This document shows, in pieces, positions 44,905-53,561 of a DNA stretch of 64,000 nt. The number at the start of each line of letters is the position of its first letter. Position 1 is the stretch's first letter. The notes under the pieces were generated by a model. The model did not search any database. It was not told the origin of the DNA and saw nothing but the letters and a program-made list of their open reading frames with translations. Both the position numbers and the translations under genes were made by a program. Source of the DNA: JAFDZW01 sp964404255 (lineage in GTDB: Bacteria > Bacteroidota > Ignavibacteria > Palsa-1295); assembly GCA_964404255.1 (NCBI GenBank), contig CAYOJJ010000008.1:81043-145042 (forward strand). The letters run 5' to 3'.

Positions 44905-46518
44905 TTACTTTTTAATAGCTCTAACGCGCTTGGTTCGGGTAGTCTTTTTTGCCGCTGCCGGAGCAACGTATTCAGCAACCGAACGGGCCTGCATAAAGAG
45001 CTGGAGATAGTCGCGGCCACCGGCTTTGGAATCCGTACCGCTCATATTGAATCCTCCGAACGGATGAACACCAACTAACGCACCAGTACACTTACGGTTG
45101 AGGTACAGGTTACCCACGAAAAACTCTTTGGCTGCCCGATCGAGCTTCTTACGGTTCTTGGTATAAACGGCACCAGTAAGTCCGTATTCGGTATTATTAG
45201 CTGCCTTGAGTGCGTCGTCGAAATCCTTAACCGGAGTAATAGCGAGTACCGGACCAAATATCTCTTCCTGAGAAAGGCGGGCATTAGGAGCAATATCGCT
45301 AAATACCGTAGGCTGGATAAAATATCCATCCTTGGATGCTACTGCACCACCGGCAACGAGCGTCCCCTCTTTTTTTCCGATCGCGATATATTCAAGGATC
45401 TTCTGCTGTGACCGCTGATTAACTACCGGGCCGATCTTCTTATTTTCAGAAGGATCGCCGATCTCAAGAGTAGCTACTTTCTCTTTAACCTTTTTTACAA
45501 ACTCCTCATAGACCGGGCGCTCGACAATAGCACGGGAGCAGGCCGAACATTTTTGTCCCTGGAAGCCAAAGGCTGCTGAAACAACCCCATCGACGGCGGA
45601 ATCAAGGTCGGCATCTTTAGAGACGATGATGGCGTCCTTACCGCCCATTTCTGCTACAACCCGCTTGATCCATTTCTGGCCGGGTTGATGCTCGGAAGCA
45701 AGGTGGTTAATTCGCAAACCGATCTCTTTAGAGCCGGTAAAAGAAATAAAACGAGTGATCGGGCTCTTAACCAGATAGTCACCGATCTCCCCGCCCGGAG
45801 CGGTAAAGAAATTCAAGACGCCGGCCGGTAGCCCTGCTTCTTCCATGATCTCGGCAAAGAGCCAGCCCATCATCGGAGAATCGCTCGAAGGCTTTAAGAC
45901 GATCGTATTACCCGTTACGATAGCGGCACTTGCCGTGCCGACCAAAATAGCAAAAGGAAAATTCCACGGCGGTACGATCACCCCGACGCCGAGCGGCAGG
46001 TATTCTAAATATCCTTCCTCATTCTTATTCTTTACTACCGGCTGGGGACCCGCCAGGCGGTACATTTCACGAGCATAGAATTCGAGAAAATCGATCGCTT
46101 CGGCTGTATCGGCATCGGCTTCAAGAAAATTCTTGCCAACTTCAAGGATCATCCAGGCATTGATCTCATAGCGGCGTTTTCTGCAAATTTCAGCAGCCTT
46201 AAAAAGAATATCTGCGCGATGCTCCGGGCTGACATTCTTCCAGGTTTCGAAGGTTTTGGCCGCAGTATCGAGAGCCCGTTGTGCTAACCCAATAGTGCCT
46301 TTTGAAAATTTTCCAACGATCTCCGCAGGACGGGCCGGATTCTTGGAGATGATATAGTCATTGGTTTTGATCTTTTGTTCACCAATCACAATAGGATAGA
46401 CCGATCCCAATTTTTCGCGAGCCGACTTCAGCGCCGCACTTTGAAGGTCAAATTCTTTCGGTAATGAGAAATCCTTATATGTTTCGTTTTTGAACGGAGC
46501 GATACGTTTTATTGCCAT
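44905..46518 (-). CDS. pruA: L-glutamate gamma-semialdehyde dehydrogenase (P5C dehydrogenase)
   Basis: 537 residues from the ATG at 46518 (MAIKRIAPFKNETYKDF); an ATG 19 codons earlier adds unrelated sequence. The aldehyde dehydrogenase fold shows P-P-W-N-F-P-F-A-I near residue 175, F-T-G-S-K-E-I-G, the catalytic Glu in V-A-E-M-G-G-K-D and catalytic Cys in G-Q-K-C-S-A-C-S-R. The P5CDH type is recognised by overall length and the N-terminal K-N-P-A-R-P region. It oxidises glutamate semialdehyde to glutamate in proline breakdown. No proline dehydrogenase gene is in the window. Confidence 0.93.
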   Translation of the reverse strand: MAIKRIAPFKNETYKDFSLPKEFDLQSAALKSAREKLGSVYPIVIGEQKIKTNDYIISKNPARPAEIVGKFSKGTIGLAQRALDTAAKTFETWKNVSPEHRADILFKAAEICRKRRYEINAWMILEVGKNFLEADADTAEAIDFLEFYAREMYRLAGPQPVVKNKNEEGYLEYLPLGVGVIVPPWNFPFAILVGTASAAIVTGNTIVLKPSSDSPMMGWLFAEIMEEAGLPAGVLNFFTAPGGEIGDYLVKSPITRFISFTGSKEIGLRINHLASEHQPGQKWIKRVVAEMGGKDAIIVSKDADLDSAVDGVVSAAFGFQGQKCSACSRAIVERPVYEEFVKKVKEKVATLEIGDPSENKKIGPVVNQRSQQKILEYIAIGKKEGTLVAGGAVASKDGYFIQPTVFSDIAPNARLSQEEIFGPVLAITPVKDFDDALKAANNTEYGLTGAVYTKNRKKLDRAAKEFFVGNLYLNRKCTGALVGVHPFGGFNMSGTDSKAGGRDYLQLFMQARSVAEYVAPAAAKKTTRTKRVRAIKK

Positions 46519-46603
46519 TTTAACAGTGCTATTATATTTCGGTGTATTGAGAAAAATCGGTTCTAAAACAGCCAAAATCCAAGTAGAATTCGCCTTGAAA
46601 GCC

Positions 46604-47161
46604 TTATTCTTTAAGGTGCGGGCGGTACTTATCTCGAACCCGCTGTAAAAAGGCTAAAAACTGCGGAAAATACTGACGTTGCTCACCGGTAAGCAGATTA
46701 TAATCTTTGGCACAAGTATTCGTTTGGAATGATACAGTTTTGTTTAAATCCGAACGATAAATTGAAATAAATAATAGATCTCCGTCCGGGCACTCAGGTT
46801 TTACATCGTCAATTTGAACGTCAAAAAGCGATGACTTTTTAATAAACGACCATAAGGTATCGTCATCAAGTTTGTTCATATAAGAAAAGCCGGTCGGGTT
46901 TCTCCATTTGCCCGAATTCATGAGTTGGTGCAGTTCGAAGATCATTTGCCCATTGGTATCGATGTTAATCTCGTCGTCAGGATGAGTTAATGATAACAGG
47001 GTCTTAAGGTGAAAGCTGAATTTTATAGCCTCAGGTGGTCGATGTAGTACCGTATCATGCTGTGACGATTCTTCAGATGAGGTTTGCATCCTCGATGAAT
47101 GGCACCCTCCCATGCTGGAGAGCACTACCAAAAGAATGGCAATACTGCTTATAATCTTCAT
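46604..47161 (-). CDS. Hypothetical lipoprotein
   Basis: 185 residues from the ATG at 47161, chosen because it gives a lipoprotein signal (MKIISSIAILLVVLSSMGGC) with lipobox S-M-G-G-C. The longer ORF overlaps nagZ out of frame. The ATG overlaps the nagZ stop codon (ATGA). The mature part has a short Ser/Gln-rich linker, then a mixed alpha/beta domain with two Cys that might pair (P-E-C-P-D-G and N-T-C-A-K-D). No family recognised. Confidence 0.75.
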   Translation of the reverse strand: MKIISSIAILLVVLSSMGGCHSSRMQTSSEESSQHDTVLHRPPEAIKFSFHLKTLLSLTHPDDEINIDTNGQMIFELHQLMNSGKWRNPTGFSYMNKLDDDTLWSFIKKSSLFDVQIDDVKPECPDGDLLFISIYRSDLNKTVSFQTNTCAKDYNLLTGEQRQYFPQFLAFLQRVRDKYRPHLKE

Positions 47162-48687
47162 AACGCTTTTTGAATCCAGCGGCAAAGAGCAATGATAGAC
47201 GGTAGTGAATCGCTGTACGTTTTTACGGTACAATTTCCCTGTAATTGTGATTGCAGATACGGATTTCCGAGTAAAATGATACATCCGGCCGCTATCCCCC
47301 ACTGTTGCTGCGTGTTCAACCATAGTTGTACGGGGCTCAGTACTATATCGGTATCCTGATCGAGGAGCTTTCCGCGTGGTCGTTGCAGGATACAGATTGC
47401 TGTTTCGGCGAGCGCTGTGGGAGTGAGATCATCGACAGATAGTAGCCTCCAGTTTGTGCTGGCTAAACATTGCTTGGCAAGCTCCTCTACTTTCTTTTGC
47501 TGCAATAGCAGATCATCCGGGATAATACATACATTCTTTATCTGTGAAAGAGATTGGGTATCCCCTTCCGTTTCGATAGCTTTATACGCTATATTAAGAG
47601 CTAAAGCCCGATGAGCCTCAATATCCGGCATTTCTACCGATTTCGTGGAGTATTGTGCCAATAGTTTTTCAATCCGTTCTGCGGATCGTTTTGCTTGAAA
47701 ATAACACTGTTTATCCAAGATAAAAAGCTCGACAAGTGCCGAGTGGGCTCCTTCGACATCAGGCGGCATGAGTAGTATATCCGCTCCTGCTATGAATGCC
47801 TTTATCGCAACTTCAGCTGAAGAACCATACGCTTTTAATGCCGACATTTCCAGCGAATCGGTAACGATCACCTCTTCAAATCCGAGTTGTTCCCTCAGGA
47901 GCTTGTACGTGAGGACTGGCGATAATGTAGCCGGCAGATCTGCTTCGCTGTCTTTGACTGCAAGAGATCTGGCAAGCCGAGGGGCAGCAAGATGGCCGGT
48001 CATAATTGCCGGAATTCCTTCGGCAATTAAAGAACGAAATGGCACGAATTCTATGCGATCGAAATGATCGGGCGGCAGATCGAGAACCGGTAACGCCCTA
48101 TGAGAATCGATCTTTGTTTGTCCGTGGCCGGGGAAATGTTTTGCGGCCGAGAGAACCCCGGATTTTTGAAGGCCACTATGGAATCTGATGGCAGAAGAAG
48201 ATACTACACCGACAGTTTCACCAAAGGCCCGGATATTAATGATTGGATTCTCGGGGTCGGAATTCACATCGGCTACTGGTGCAAAATTCCATTGAATTCC
48301 CAGCGAACGGAGTTCTTTGCCGATCGCTTCGGCTGCTAATTCTATCCCTTGCGGATAGCTTGATTTGGCTAAAGCCAGTGCATGAGGGAATTCGGTACAT
48401 TCTCCGGAAAATCTCATTGGCAATCCCCATTCGGCATCACAGGCAAGAAGCAACCGGCGGTTACGGGTAGAACCTGATAATCGTTGTAAGGTGTTTACAA
48501 CAGCCCGTACTTCGTTAACAGAACCTGCAAAAACGCAAAATCCACAGACTTTTCCTTCGGTAACGGCAGAATCGATCCTTGCCCGATAAGCTGAATCTTC
48601 GAGATACTGGTGCACCTGCAGGCGCGGCATAATAAGCCGCCCGGCAAGCTCTGAATATTCCTTTTTTATATTCTGCTCTTTCTCCAC
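47158..48687 (-). CDS. nagZ: Glycoside hydrolase family 3 beta-N-acetylhexosaminidase (NagZ-like)
   Basis: 509 residues. The NagZ signature K-H-F-P-G-H-G-Q-T-K-I-D-S-H-R-A-L-P occurs near residue 183, with the nucleophile in V-I-V-T-D-S-L-E-M-S-A near 272. No signal peptide is visible, so the enzyme is probably cytoplasmic and removes GlcNAc from cell-wall fragments. It has about 170 residues beyond the catalytic barrel, as in the two-domain Bacillus-type NagZ and unlike the short E. coli form. Divergent from the hemerythrin gene by 40 bases. Confidence 0.88.
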   Translation of the reverse strand: MEKEQNIKKEYSELAGRLIMPRLQVHQYLEDSAYRARIDSAVTEGKVCGFCVFAGSVNEVRAVVNTLQRLSGSTRNRRLLLACDAEWGLPMRFSGECTEFPHALALAKSSYPQGIELAAEAIGKELRSLGIQWNFAPVADVNSDPENPIINIRAFGETVGVVSSSAIRFHSGLQKSGVLSAAKHFPGHGQTKIDSHRALPVLDLPPDHFDRIEFVPFRSLIAEGIPAIMTGHLAAPRLARSLAVKDSEADLPATLSPVLTYKLLREQLGFEEVIVTDSLEMSALKAYGSSAEVAIKAFIAGADILLMPPDVEGAHSALVELFILDKQCYFQAKRSAERIEKLLAQYSTKSVEMPDIEAHRALALNIAYKAIETEGDTQSLSQIKNVCIIPDDLLLQQKKVEELAKQCLASTNWRLLSVDDLTPTALAETAICILQRPRGKLLDQDTDIVLSPVQLWLNTQQQWGIAAGCIILLGNPYLQSQLQGNCTVKTYSDSLPSIIALCRWIQKAL

Positions 48688-48727
48688 GAATCCGCACTAA
48701 CAAAATCTTGTTCTATAAAGTGTTGGA

Positions 48728-49279
48728 ATGAATACAAGTAATCAATCGGTAAACGACCCTATCCGCCAGCTTCTCGATGAGCATGAAGCCTTTCGTCATT
48801 CCTGTGACGATCTGCTTCGTTTGATCGACCGCCTGGAAAAAGAGGGATACCGTGCTTCGCTTATTACCGGAGATTATGCCTTGCTTCTAAAAACAAGAGA
48901 GACCATCCGGGAGCATCTGAATATCCATCTGGTAAAAGAAGAATTGGTCTTTTTCCCACGACTTGAAGAACTGGTGCCCAATGGCCGGGTAAAATTTCTG
49001 TTCCTAAATTACGATCACGAATATCTTCGTATCTATTTCGATGATTTTTGTAATGCTATTAGTGATTTTGAGGAAGACAGAGTCCCGATGCATATCTCTG
49101 TAAAACGTATCGTTACTACCGGACGGCTGATCGTTGAAAATCTTATCCAGCATATCCTCACCGAAGATAATGTGTATTTTGAATTAGCTGAAAAAGGGTT
49201 CGATCCTACTACGCTCGAAGCAATGGGAATGGAAATGCGGGCGATTGAAGCTCGTTTAAAGGAGCAGCACGAATCGTAA
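48728..49279 (+). CDS. Hemerythrin-like HHE-domain protein
   Basis: 183 residues, all helical. Iron-ligand motifs of the HHE family: L-L-D-E-H-E-A-F-R-H near residue 16, H-L-N-I-H-L-V-K-E-E-L-V-F-F-P near 63, D-H-E-Y-L-R near 97 and H-I-L-T-E-D-N-V-Y-F-E near 137. Such proteins bind oxygen or nitric oxide or act in iron-centre repair (RIC/YtfE-like), though no RIC N-terminal domain is present. It ends one base before the helicase gene, so both are probably cotranscribed. Confidence 0.87.
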   Translation: MNTSNQSVNDPIRQLLDEHEAFRHSCDDLLRLIDRLEKEGYRASLITGDYALLLKTRETIREHLNIHLVKEELVFFPRLEELVPNGRVKFLFLNYDHEYLRIYFDDFCNAISDFEEDRVPMHISVKRIVTTGRLIVENLIQHILTEDNVYFELAEKGFDPTTLEAMGMEMRAIEARLKEQHES

Positions 49280-49280
49280 T

Positions 49281-52200
49281 ATGGCGCTCACCCCATCACA
49301 GCAGCAGGCTGTTTATTCCGATCGCCATTCTGTACTGATCGCGAATGCCGGTAGTGGGAAAACCTACACACTGGTTAGAAAATATATTCACTTACTAGAG
49401 TCCTTTACCGATCTGTCGGTCTCGCAGATCATAGCAATCACCTTTACTGAGAATGCCGCGGCAGAATTACAGGAAAAGATCGCCAAAGGTATTCGAGAAC
49501 GCATAGACGAATTACAGGATAGTGGCACACACCCCGAAGCGATCTCGACACTCTATAAAGCATTATACGAAATAGACTCGGCCCCTATTTCAACGATCCA
49601 TACTTTTTGCTCACACTTGCTGCGTAATCATCCTATCGAAGCAAAGATCGATCCGGCATTTGTGGTGATCGAAGGGATCGAGCGCAAACTGCTTATCGAT
49701 GAATGTATCGATACCACATTTCATACGGTTCTTACCTCGATCTATAACAACGAAGAAAACTATCTACCACTTCGGACAGCCTTTATGCTCTATGGCAGGC
49801 AGCGATTAAAAGATACTCTCGCTACCATGCTCGATAAGCGGTTCACGGCCGAGGCGGCGACCAATTTTTTCTCCGCCCGCACCGATACCGAAATACTAAA
49901 AGAATTACATGAAGAATATATTTCTACGGTAATCCAGGTACTTGCTTCGGAAGACACCGCCGAAGGCTTATCCAGGCTTCGTTCGCTTATTATAGCCGGC
50001 AAAAAAGGTGAGGCTGCACATGAAGCCTATAATAATTATTTAGCTGCAAAAAATCCTGAACAAAAGATCACTGCTTTTTATGAATTATGTGAGCAATGGC
50101 TCACCAAAGCATTAACACCATTAGCAACAGTCTTTGGCAGAAAAGAAACGGTTTCGGCCCAGGAAGCGGCATCGATCACATCGGTATTGCTCGAAGAAGC
50201 GCTATGTTATGTACCTGCCATTGCTGATGCTCAGGCATTTACCCAACTGAACGAGGTTACGTTTTCCGGGTTGAGAGCTGTTCTGGAATTATACCGCCTC
50301 GTACTATCAGCCTTCAACGAGCAGAAGCAGCAATTTGGCTTTCTCGATCATGACGAACTCATCGAGCGGGCGATGATCTTGCTTGAGGAGCCGGAAGTTG
50401 CTCGTGAGATCGCGGCCGAATACCGCTTCTGTTTTATCGATGAATACCAGGATACCGATGAACGCCAATACCGGATATTGAAAGCATTAACACAGGCATT
50501 TACCAATCATATCCAAAGTGTAATCGTTGGAGATCCGAAGCAATCTATTTATCGCTTTAGAGAAGCAAACCTTGAAGTCTTTCAGCAAACGGTTGAAGAA
50601 TGTCTGGCTATTACCGGTGATGAGAAACCGATCGAATTGCGGGAAAGCTTTCGTATGCTCGAAGCTCCGCTCGGAGTCATTAATCAAATTACCGACCGGC
50701 TTTTCGGAGTTCGTTCCGACCATGCCTATTATTACAAACCGTTAGTTCTTGGAAGGATCGAAAAAATACCCGGCGACGTACGTCTGGTGTTATCGGATGC
50801 TACTAATCCCGATAATCCTGCCGATTCCGAAGAAACGGTAATTGCCAAAACAATTCATCATCTGACTGCCGGTTCTGCCCTCTTCAAGGACATTGCTATT
50901 TTGCTTCGAAAGCGTACCCAGCTTGCTTCGCTTGAGCTGGAGCTCCGAGCCCATAAAATTCCTTATACCGTCAATGGCGGCTTAGGATTTTACCAGCAGC
51001 AGGAGATCATTGATCTTATTACGCTCTTACAATTTCTTCTTGATCCCGGAGATACCTTGTCCTTCGTCGGTCTCCTGCGCTCTCCCTATATCGCCCTTGA
51101 TGATAAGACGATCTGGCAATATCATCGCTTATGGAAGAAACAGGTATCACTGACATTTTACGAATTCCTGTTATCTACTCCTCTGGCATCGGCACTACAA
51201 CTGCTTGAAGAATGGCTTATTCTTGCCGGAAGAACGAGTGTGAGGGAGTTGCTTCGAAAAATAGTCGATAAAAGTGCTATCGAACTCGTCTATTACACTT
51301 TTGCCGATGGCATCCAAAAGGTATCGAATGTTCGAAAGTTAATAGATATTGCCGCCCAACGCGATCTGCCGCTTAGGGAATTTGTCGATCAATGCCTGCT
51401 CTATCAGGAACGTGGAGAGCGTGAGCAGCAGGCACCGGCAGAAGTTACAGAAAATGCTGTTCGCATTATGACGGTTCATGCCAGTAAAGGATTGCAATTC
51501 CCTATCGTTATTCTCCCCTATCTTGCCGAAGGCAAGGGCCGTAGTTTCGGACGCACCGGTATATCCCTTTCAAGAAGGAGGCCGTATTTCCCGATCGAGG
51601 TATTGACCGATGAAGGACAGGCGATCAAGCATCCCATTACTACTCTTTCAGCGATAGAGGAGAAATTAGAGGAAATAGAAGAAGAGAAACGCATCTTCTA
51701 TGTAGCAATGACTCGCGCAGAAAATAGCCTCATATTTAGCGCCACCCTCGATTCCGATAAAATTCCAAGCAACACTCCGTTAGCATGGCTAACGAGCAGT
51801 CTATCAGTTACAGCATCAGAACTCGTTGCTGTTTCGGAAATAACGTTACAACGGATCATTCAATTATATGACCCGGAGCTTAATACTAAAGAATATATCG
51901 ATAAATCTATCGATCTGCAGATACCGATCATTAAAAAGCTGGAAGATAGTCATCAGGCAGAATTATTCGATACGATCGAGAAATCCCCGATCACCGAAAT
52001 AGATTTATCCGAATATCCGCCGCAGCAGGGCATTACCCGTTATAGCCCTACCCAGCTTTTGACCTGGACGGAATGCCCCACAAAATATTACTTGAGATAT
52101 AAACTCGGAATTCCTGAAGAAGAACTGCCAAAGACAGTACAGGATGAATCAGACGATCCTTTTGAAATTTCCGGTGGCTCTACCTACGGGCGGCTCTTTC

Positions 52201-52862
52201 ATACCGTATTAGAACATATCGGCGAACTCATCGAAAATACTGCAGTCGATGAGACCCTTCTTGCTCCTCTTATCGAGCGAACGCTCGGTATTACTTCAAG
52301 CTTCACAACCAGAGAACGTGAAACTTTCGAACGCTTGCAAAGAGAGATATTATTATTTAATAGCCATCCACTGTTGCAGCACATTCTCTCCGCGACTGCA
52401 AGCTTTGCTGAGCTTCCGATTCGTTTAAATCTTACCGAACATCTGGTGCTCTCCGGTATTATAGATAGGTTATTTCAGGATAGCGACGGAGTATGGAATG
52501 TCGTCGATTATAAAACTACTCAACGGCCAACTCCGGAGGATATTGCCAGGTATGACTTCCAGATGAAAGTCTATGCCTACCTTATCTTTAAGCTCTATAC
52601 TATCGAAACCGTCAGGACACATCTTTATTTTTCTACTACGGCCGAGCAAAGAACGCACGTCTATTCTATAGTTGAATGCGATAAAATTGAAGCAGAGATA
52701 CTTCAGATCATTAGAAATATTATTACAGATACCCATACCGATTCATTGAAATCGGTTGTTAAAAATCGTCACCACTGTCCGGAATGCGCATTCTCCGTCG
52801 ATAAAAATGTGACTTGTATTCTCGATCCTCAGTTGATCCCGACCGATATACCAACGAGATAA
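49281..52862 (+). CDS. AddA/RecB-like UvrD helicase with C-terminal PD-(D/E)XK nuclease
   Basis: 1193 residues. Superfamily 1 helicase: Walker A A-N-A-G-S-G-K-T (residues 21-28), D-E-Y-Q-D-T-D near 387, G-D-P-K-Q-S-I-Y-R-F-R, T-V-H-A-S-K-G-L-Q-F-P and Y-V-A-M-T-R-A. The C-terminal nuclease has G-I-I-D-R-L and V-D-Y-K-T near 1060-1076. Cys932, Cys1166, Cys1169 and Cys1179 resemble the iron-sulphur staple of AddB/Cas4-type nucleases. It likely resects double-strand breaks. No AddB partner gene adjoins. Its 3' end overlaps the convergent outer-membrane gene by 34 bases. Confidence 0.9.
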   Translation: MALTPSQQQAVYSDRHSVLIANAGSGKTYTLVRKYIHLLESFTDLSVSQIIAITFTENAAAELQEKIAKGIRERIDELQDSGTHPEAISTLYKALYEIDSAPISTIHTFCSHLLRNHPIEAKIDPAFVVIEGIERKLLIDECIDTTFHTVLTSIYNNEENYLPLRTAFMLYGRQRLKDTLATMLDKRFTAEAATNFFSARTDTEILKELHEEYISTVIQVLASEDTAEGLSRLRSLIIAGKKGEAAHEAYNNYLAAKNPEQKITAFYELCEQWLTKALTPLATVFGRKETVSAQEAASITSVLLEEALCYVPAIADAQAFTQLNEVTFSGLRAVLELYRLVLSAFNEQKQQFGFLDHDELIERAMILLEEPEVAREIAAEYRFCFIDEYQDTDERQYRILKALTQAFTNHIQSVIVGDPKQSIYRFREANLEVFQQTVEECLAITGDEKPIELRESFRMLEAPLGVINQITDRLFGVRSDHAYYYKPLVLGRIEKIPGDVRLVLSDATNPDNPADSEETVIAKTIHHLTAGSALFKDIAILLRKRTQLASLELELRAHKIPYTVNGGLGFYQQQEIIDLITLLQFLLDPGDTLSFVGLLRSPYIALDDKTIWQYHRLWKKQVSLTFYEFLLSTPLASALQLLEEWLILAGRTSVRELLRKIVDKSAIELVYYTFADGIQKVSNVRKLIDIAAQRDLPLREFVDQCLLYQERGEREQQAPAEVTENAVRIMTVHASKGLQFPIVILPYLAEGKGRSFGRTGISLSRRRPYFPIEVLTDEGQAIKHPITTLSAIEEKLEEIEEEKRIFYVAMTRAENSLIFSATLDSDKIPSNTPLAWLTSSLSVTASELVAVSEITLQRIIQLYDPELNTKEYIDKSIDLQIPIIKKLEDSHQAELFDTIEKSPITEIDLSEYPPQQGITRYSPTQLLTWTECPTKYYLRYKLGIPEEELPKTVQDESDDPFEISGGSTYGRLFHTVLEHIGELIENTAVDETLLAPLIERTLGITSSFTTRERETFERLQREILLFNSHPLLQHILSATASFAELPIRLNLTEHLVLSGIIDRLFQDSDGVWNVVDYKTTQRPTPEDIARYDFQMKVYAYLIFKLYTIETVRTHLYFSTTAEQRTHVYSIVECDKIEAEILQIIRNIITDTHTDSLKSVVKNRHHCPECAFSVDKNVTCILDPQLIPTDIPTR

Positions 52863-53542
52863 CCCAGTTCATGCACAGTGCCCATATCGGGGCCATAATA
52901 TCGGTTAGCAGCTCTTTCTATCACTGCGGGGCCCAGTGTAGGTAACCCCCAATATCTCGCTGCAGCCGTCAGACCAAATTCCATATTATTGGTTCTTAAG
53001 ACTGTATAACGCATTCTAATGCTGCCACTGAAAAAATAGGAAGTCCAAATACCTTCTGCTTCGAATTCGCGGCTGCTGTGATCGTCTGATCTGGTGACGG
53101 TCGCAACCGGTAACCCAACACCGTATCCTATATCAACAGCGGCAATAAAACGAAGATCATCGAAGCGGATGAATGTTTTTGCAAGCTCAAAATAGGCAAT
53201 GTTCATTGGCAGGACTTCACTAATGGTGGCAGCAAAATCGGAGCCCGGCCGCGTTACATCGCCCCTACTTCCCCACTTACCGAATTGTGATCTGGTCTCA
53301 GAAATATGTTCAAAGCCAAGCGATAGCGACTGGACATAATTCGTCGCTATCTGGCATTTGAAATCCCACGTAAATGGATTTTTATAATAACCGGCCGTTC
53401 CATAATAGGCAAATGGAAGATTTCCATTCGGTGAAAAAGTAAAGCAGAACTCTCGCTTAGAATTTTGCGCCCAGAGTATCGAGCTGGCCGCAAAAAGTAA
53501 CAGGACCGGGAGGGCTATCCTGCGAAAGAGCGCTTCTAGCAC
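52829..53542 (-). CDS. Putative outer-membrane protein, GTG start
   Basis: About 237 residues from the GTG at 53542, which gives a signal peptide (L-F-R-R-I-A-L-P-V-L-L-L-F-A-A-S-S-I-L-W-A-Q). Reading from the more distant ATG would place 106 residues inside sdhA, so it is rejected. The mature chain is rich in alternating aromatic and polar residues (for example F-T-W-D-F-K-C-Q, S-L-S-L-G-F-E-H) and ends G-I-S-V-G-I-N, consistent with a small beta-barrel. No family recognised. It follows sdhA by 19 bases. Confidence 0.7.
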   Translation of the reverse strand: MLEALFRRIALPVLLLFAASSILWAQNSKREFCFTFSPNGNLPFAYYGTAGYYKNPFTWDFKCQIATNYVQSLSLGFEHISETRSQFGKWGSRGDVTRPGSDFAATISEVLPMNIAYFELAKTFIRFDDLRFIAAVDIGYGVGLPVATVTRSDDHSSREFEAEGIWTSYFFSGSIRMRYTVLRTNNMEFGLTAAARYWGLPTLGPAVIERAANRYYGPDMGTVHELGYLVGISVGIN

Positions 53543-53561
53543 GGGTCGGTGTCTGTAAAGA

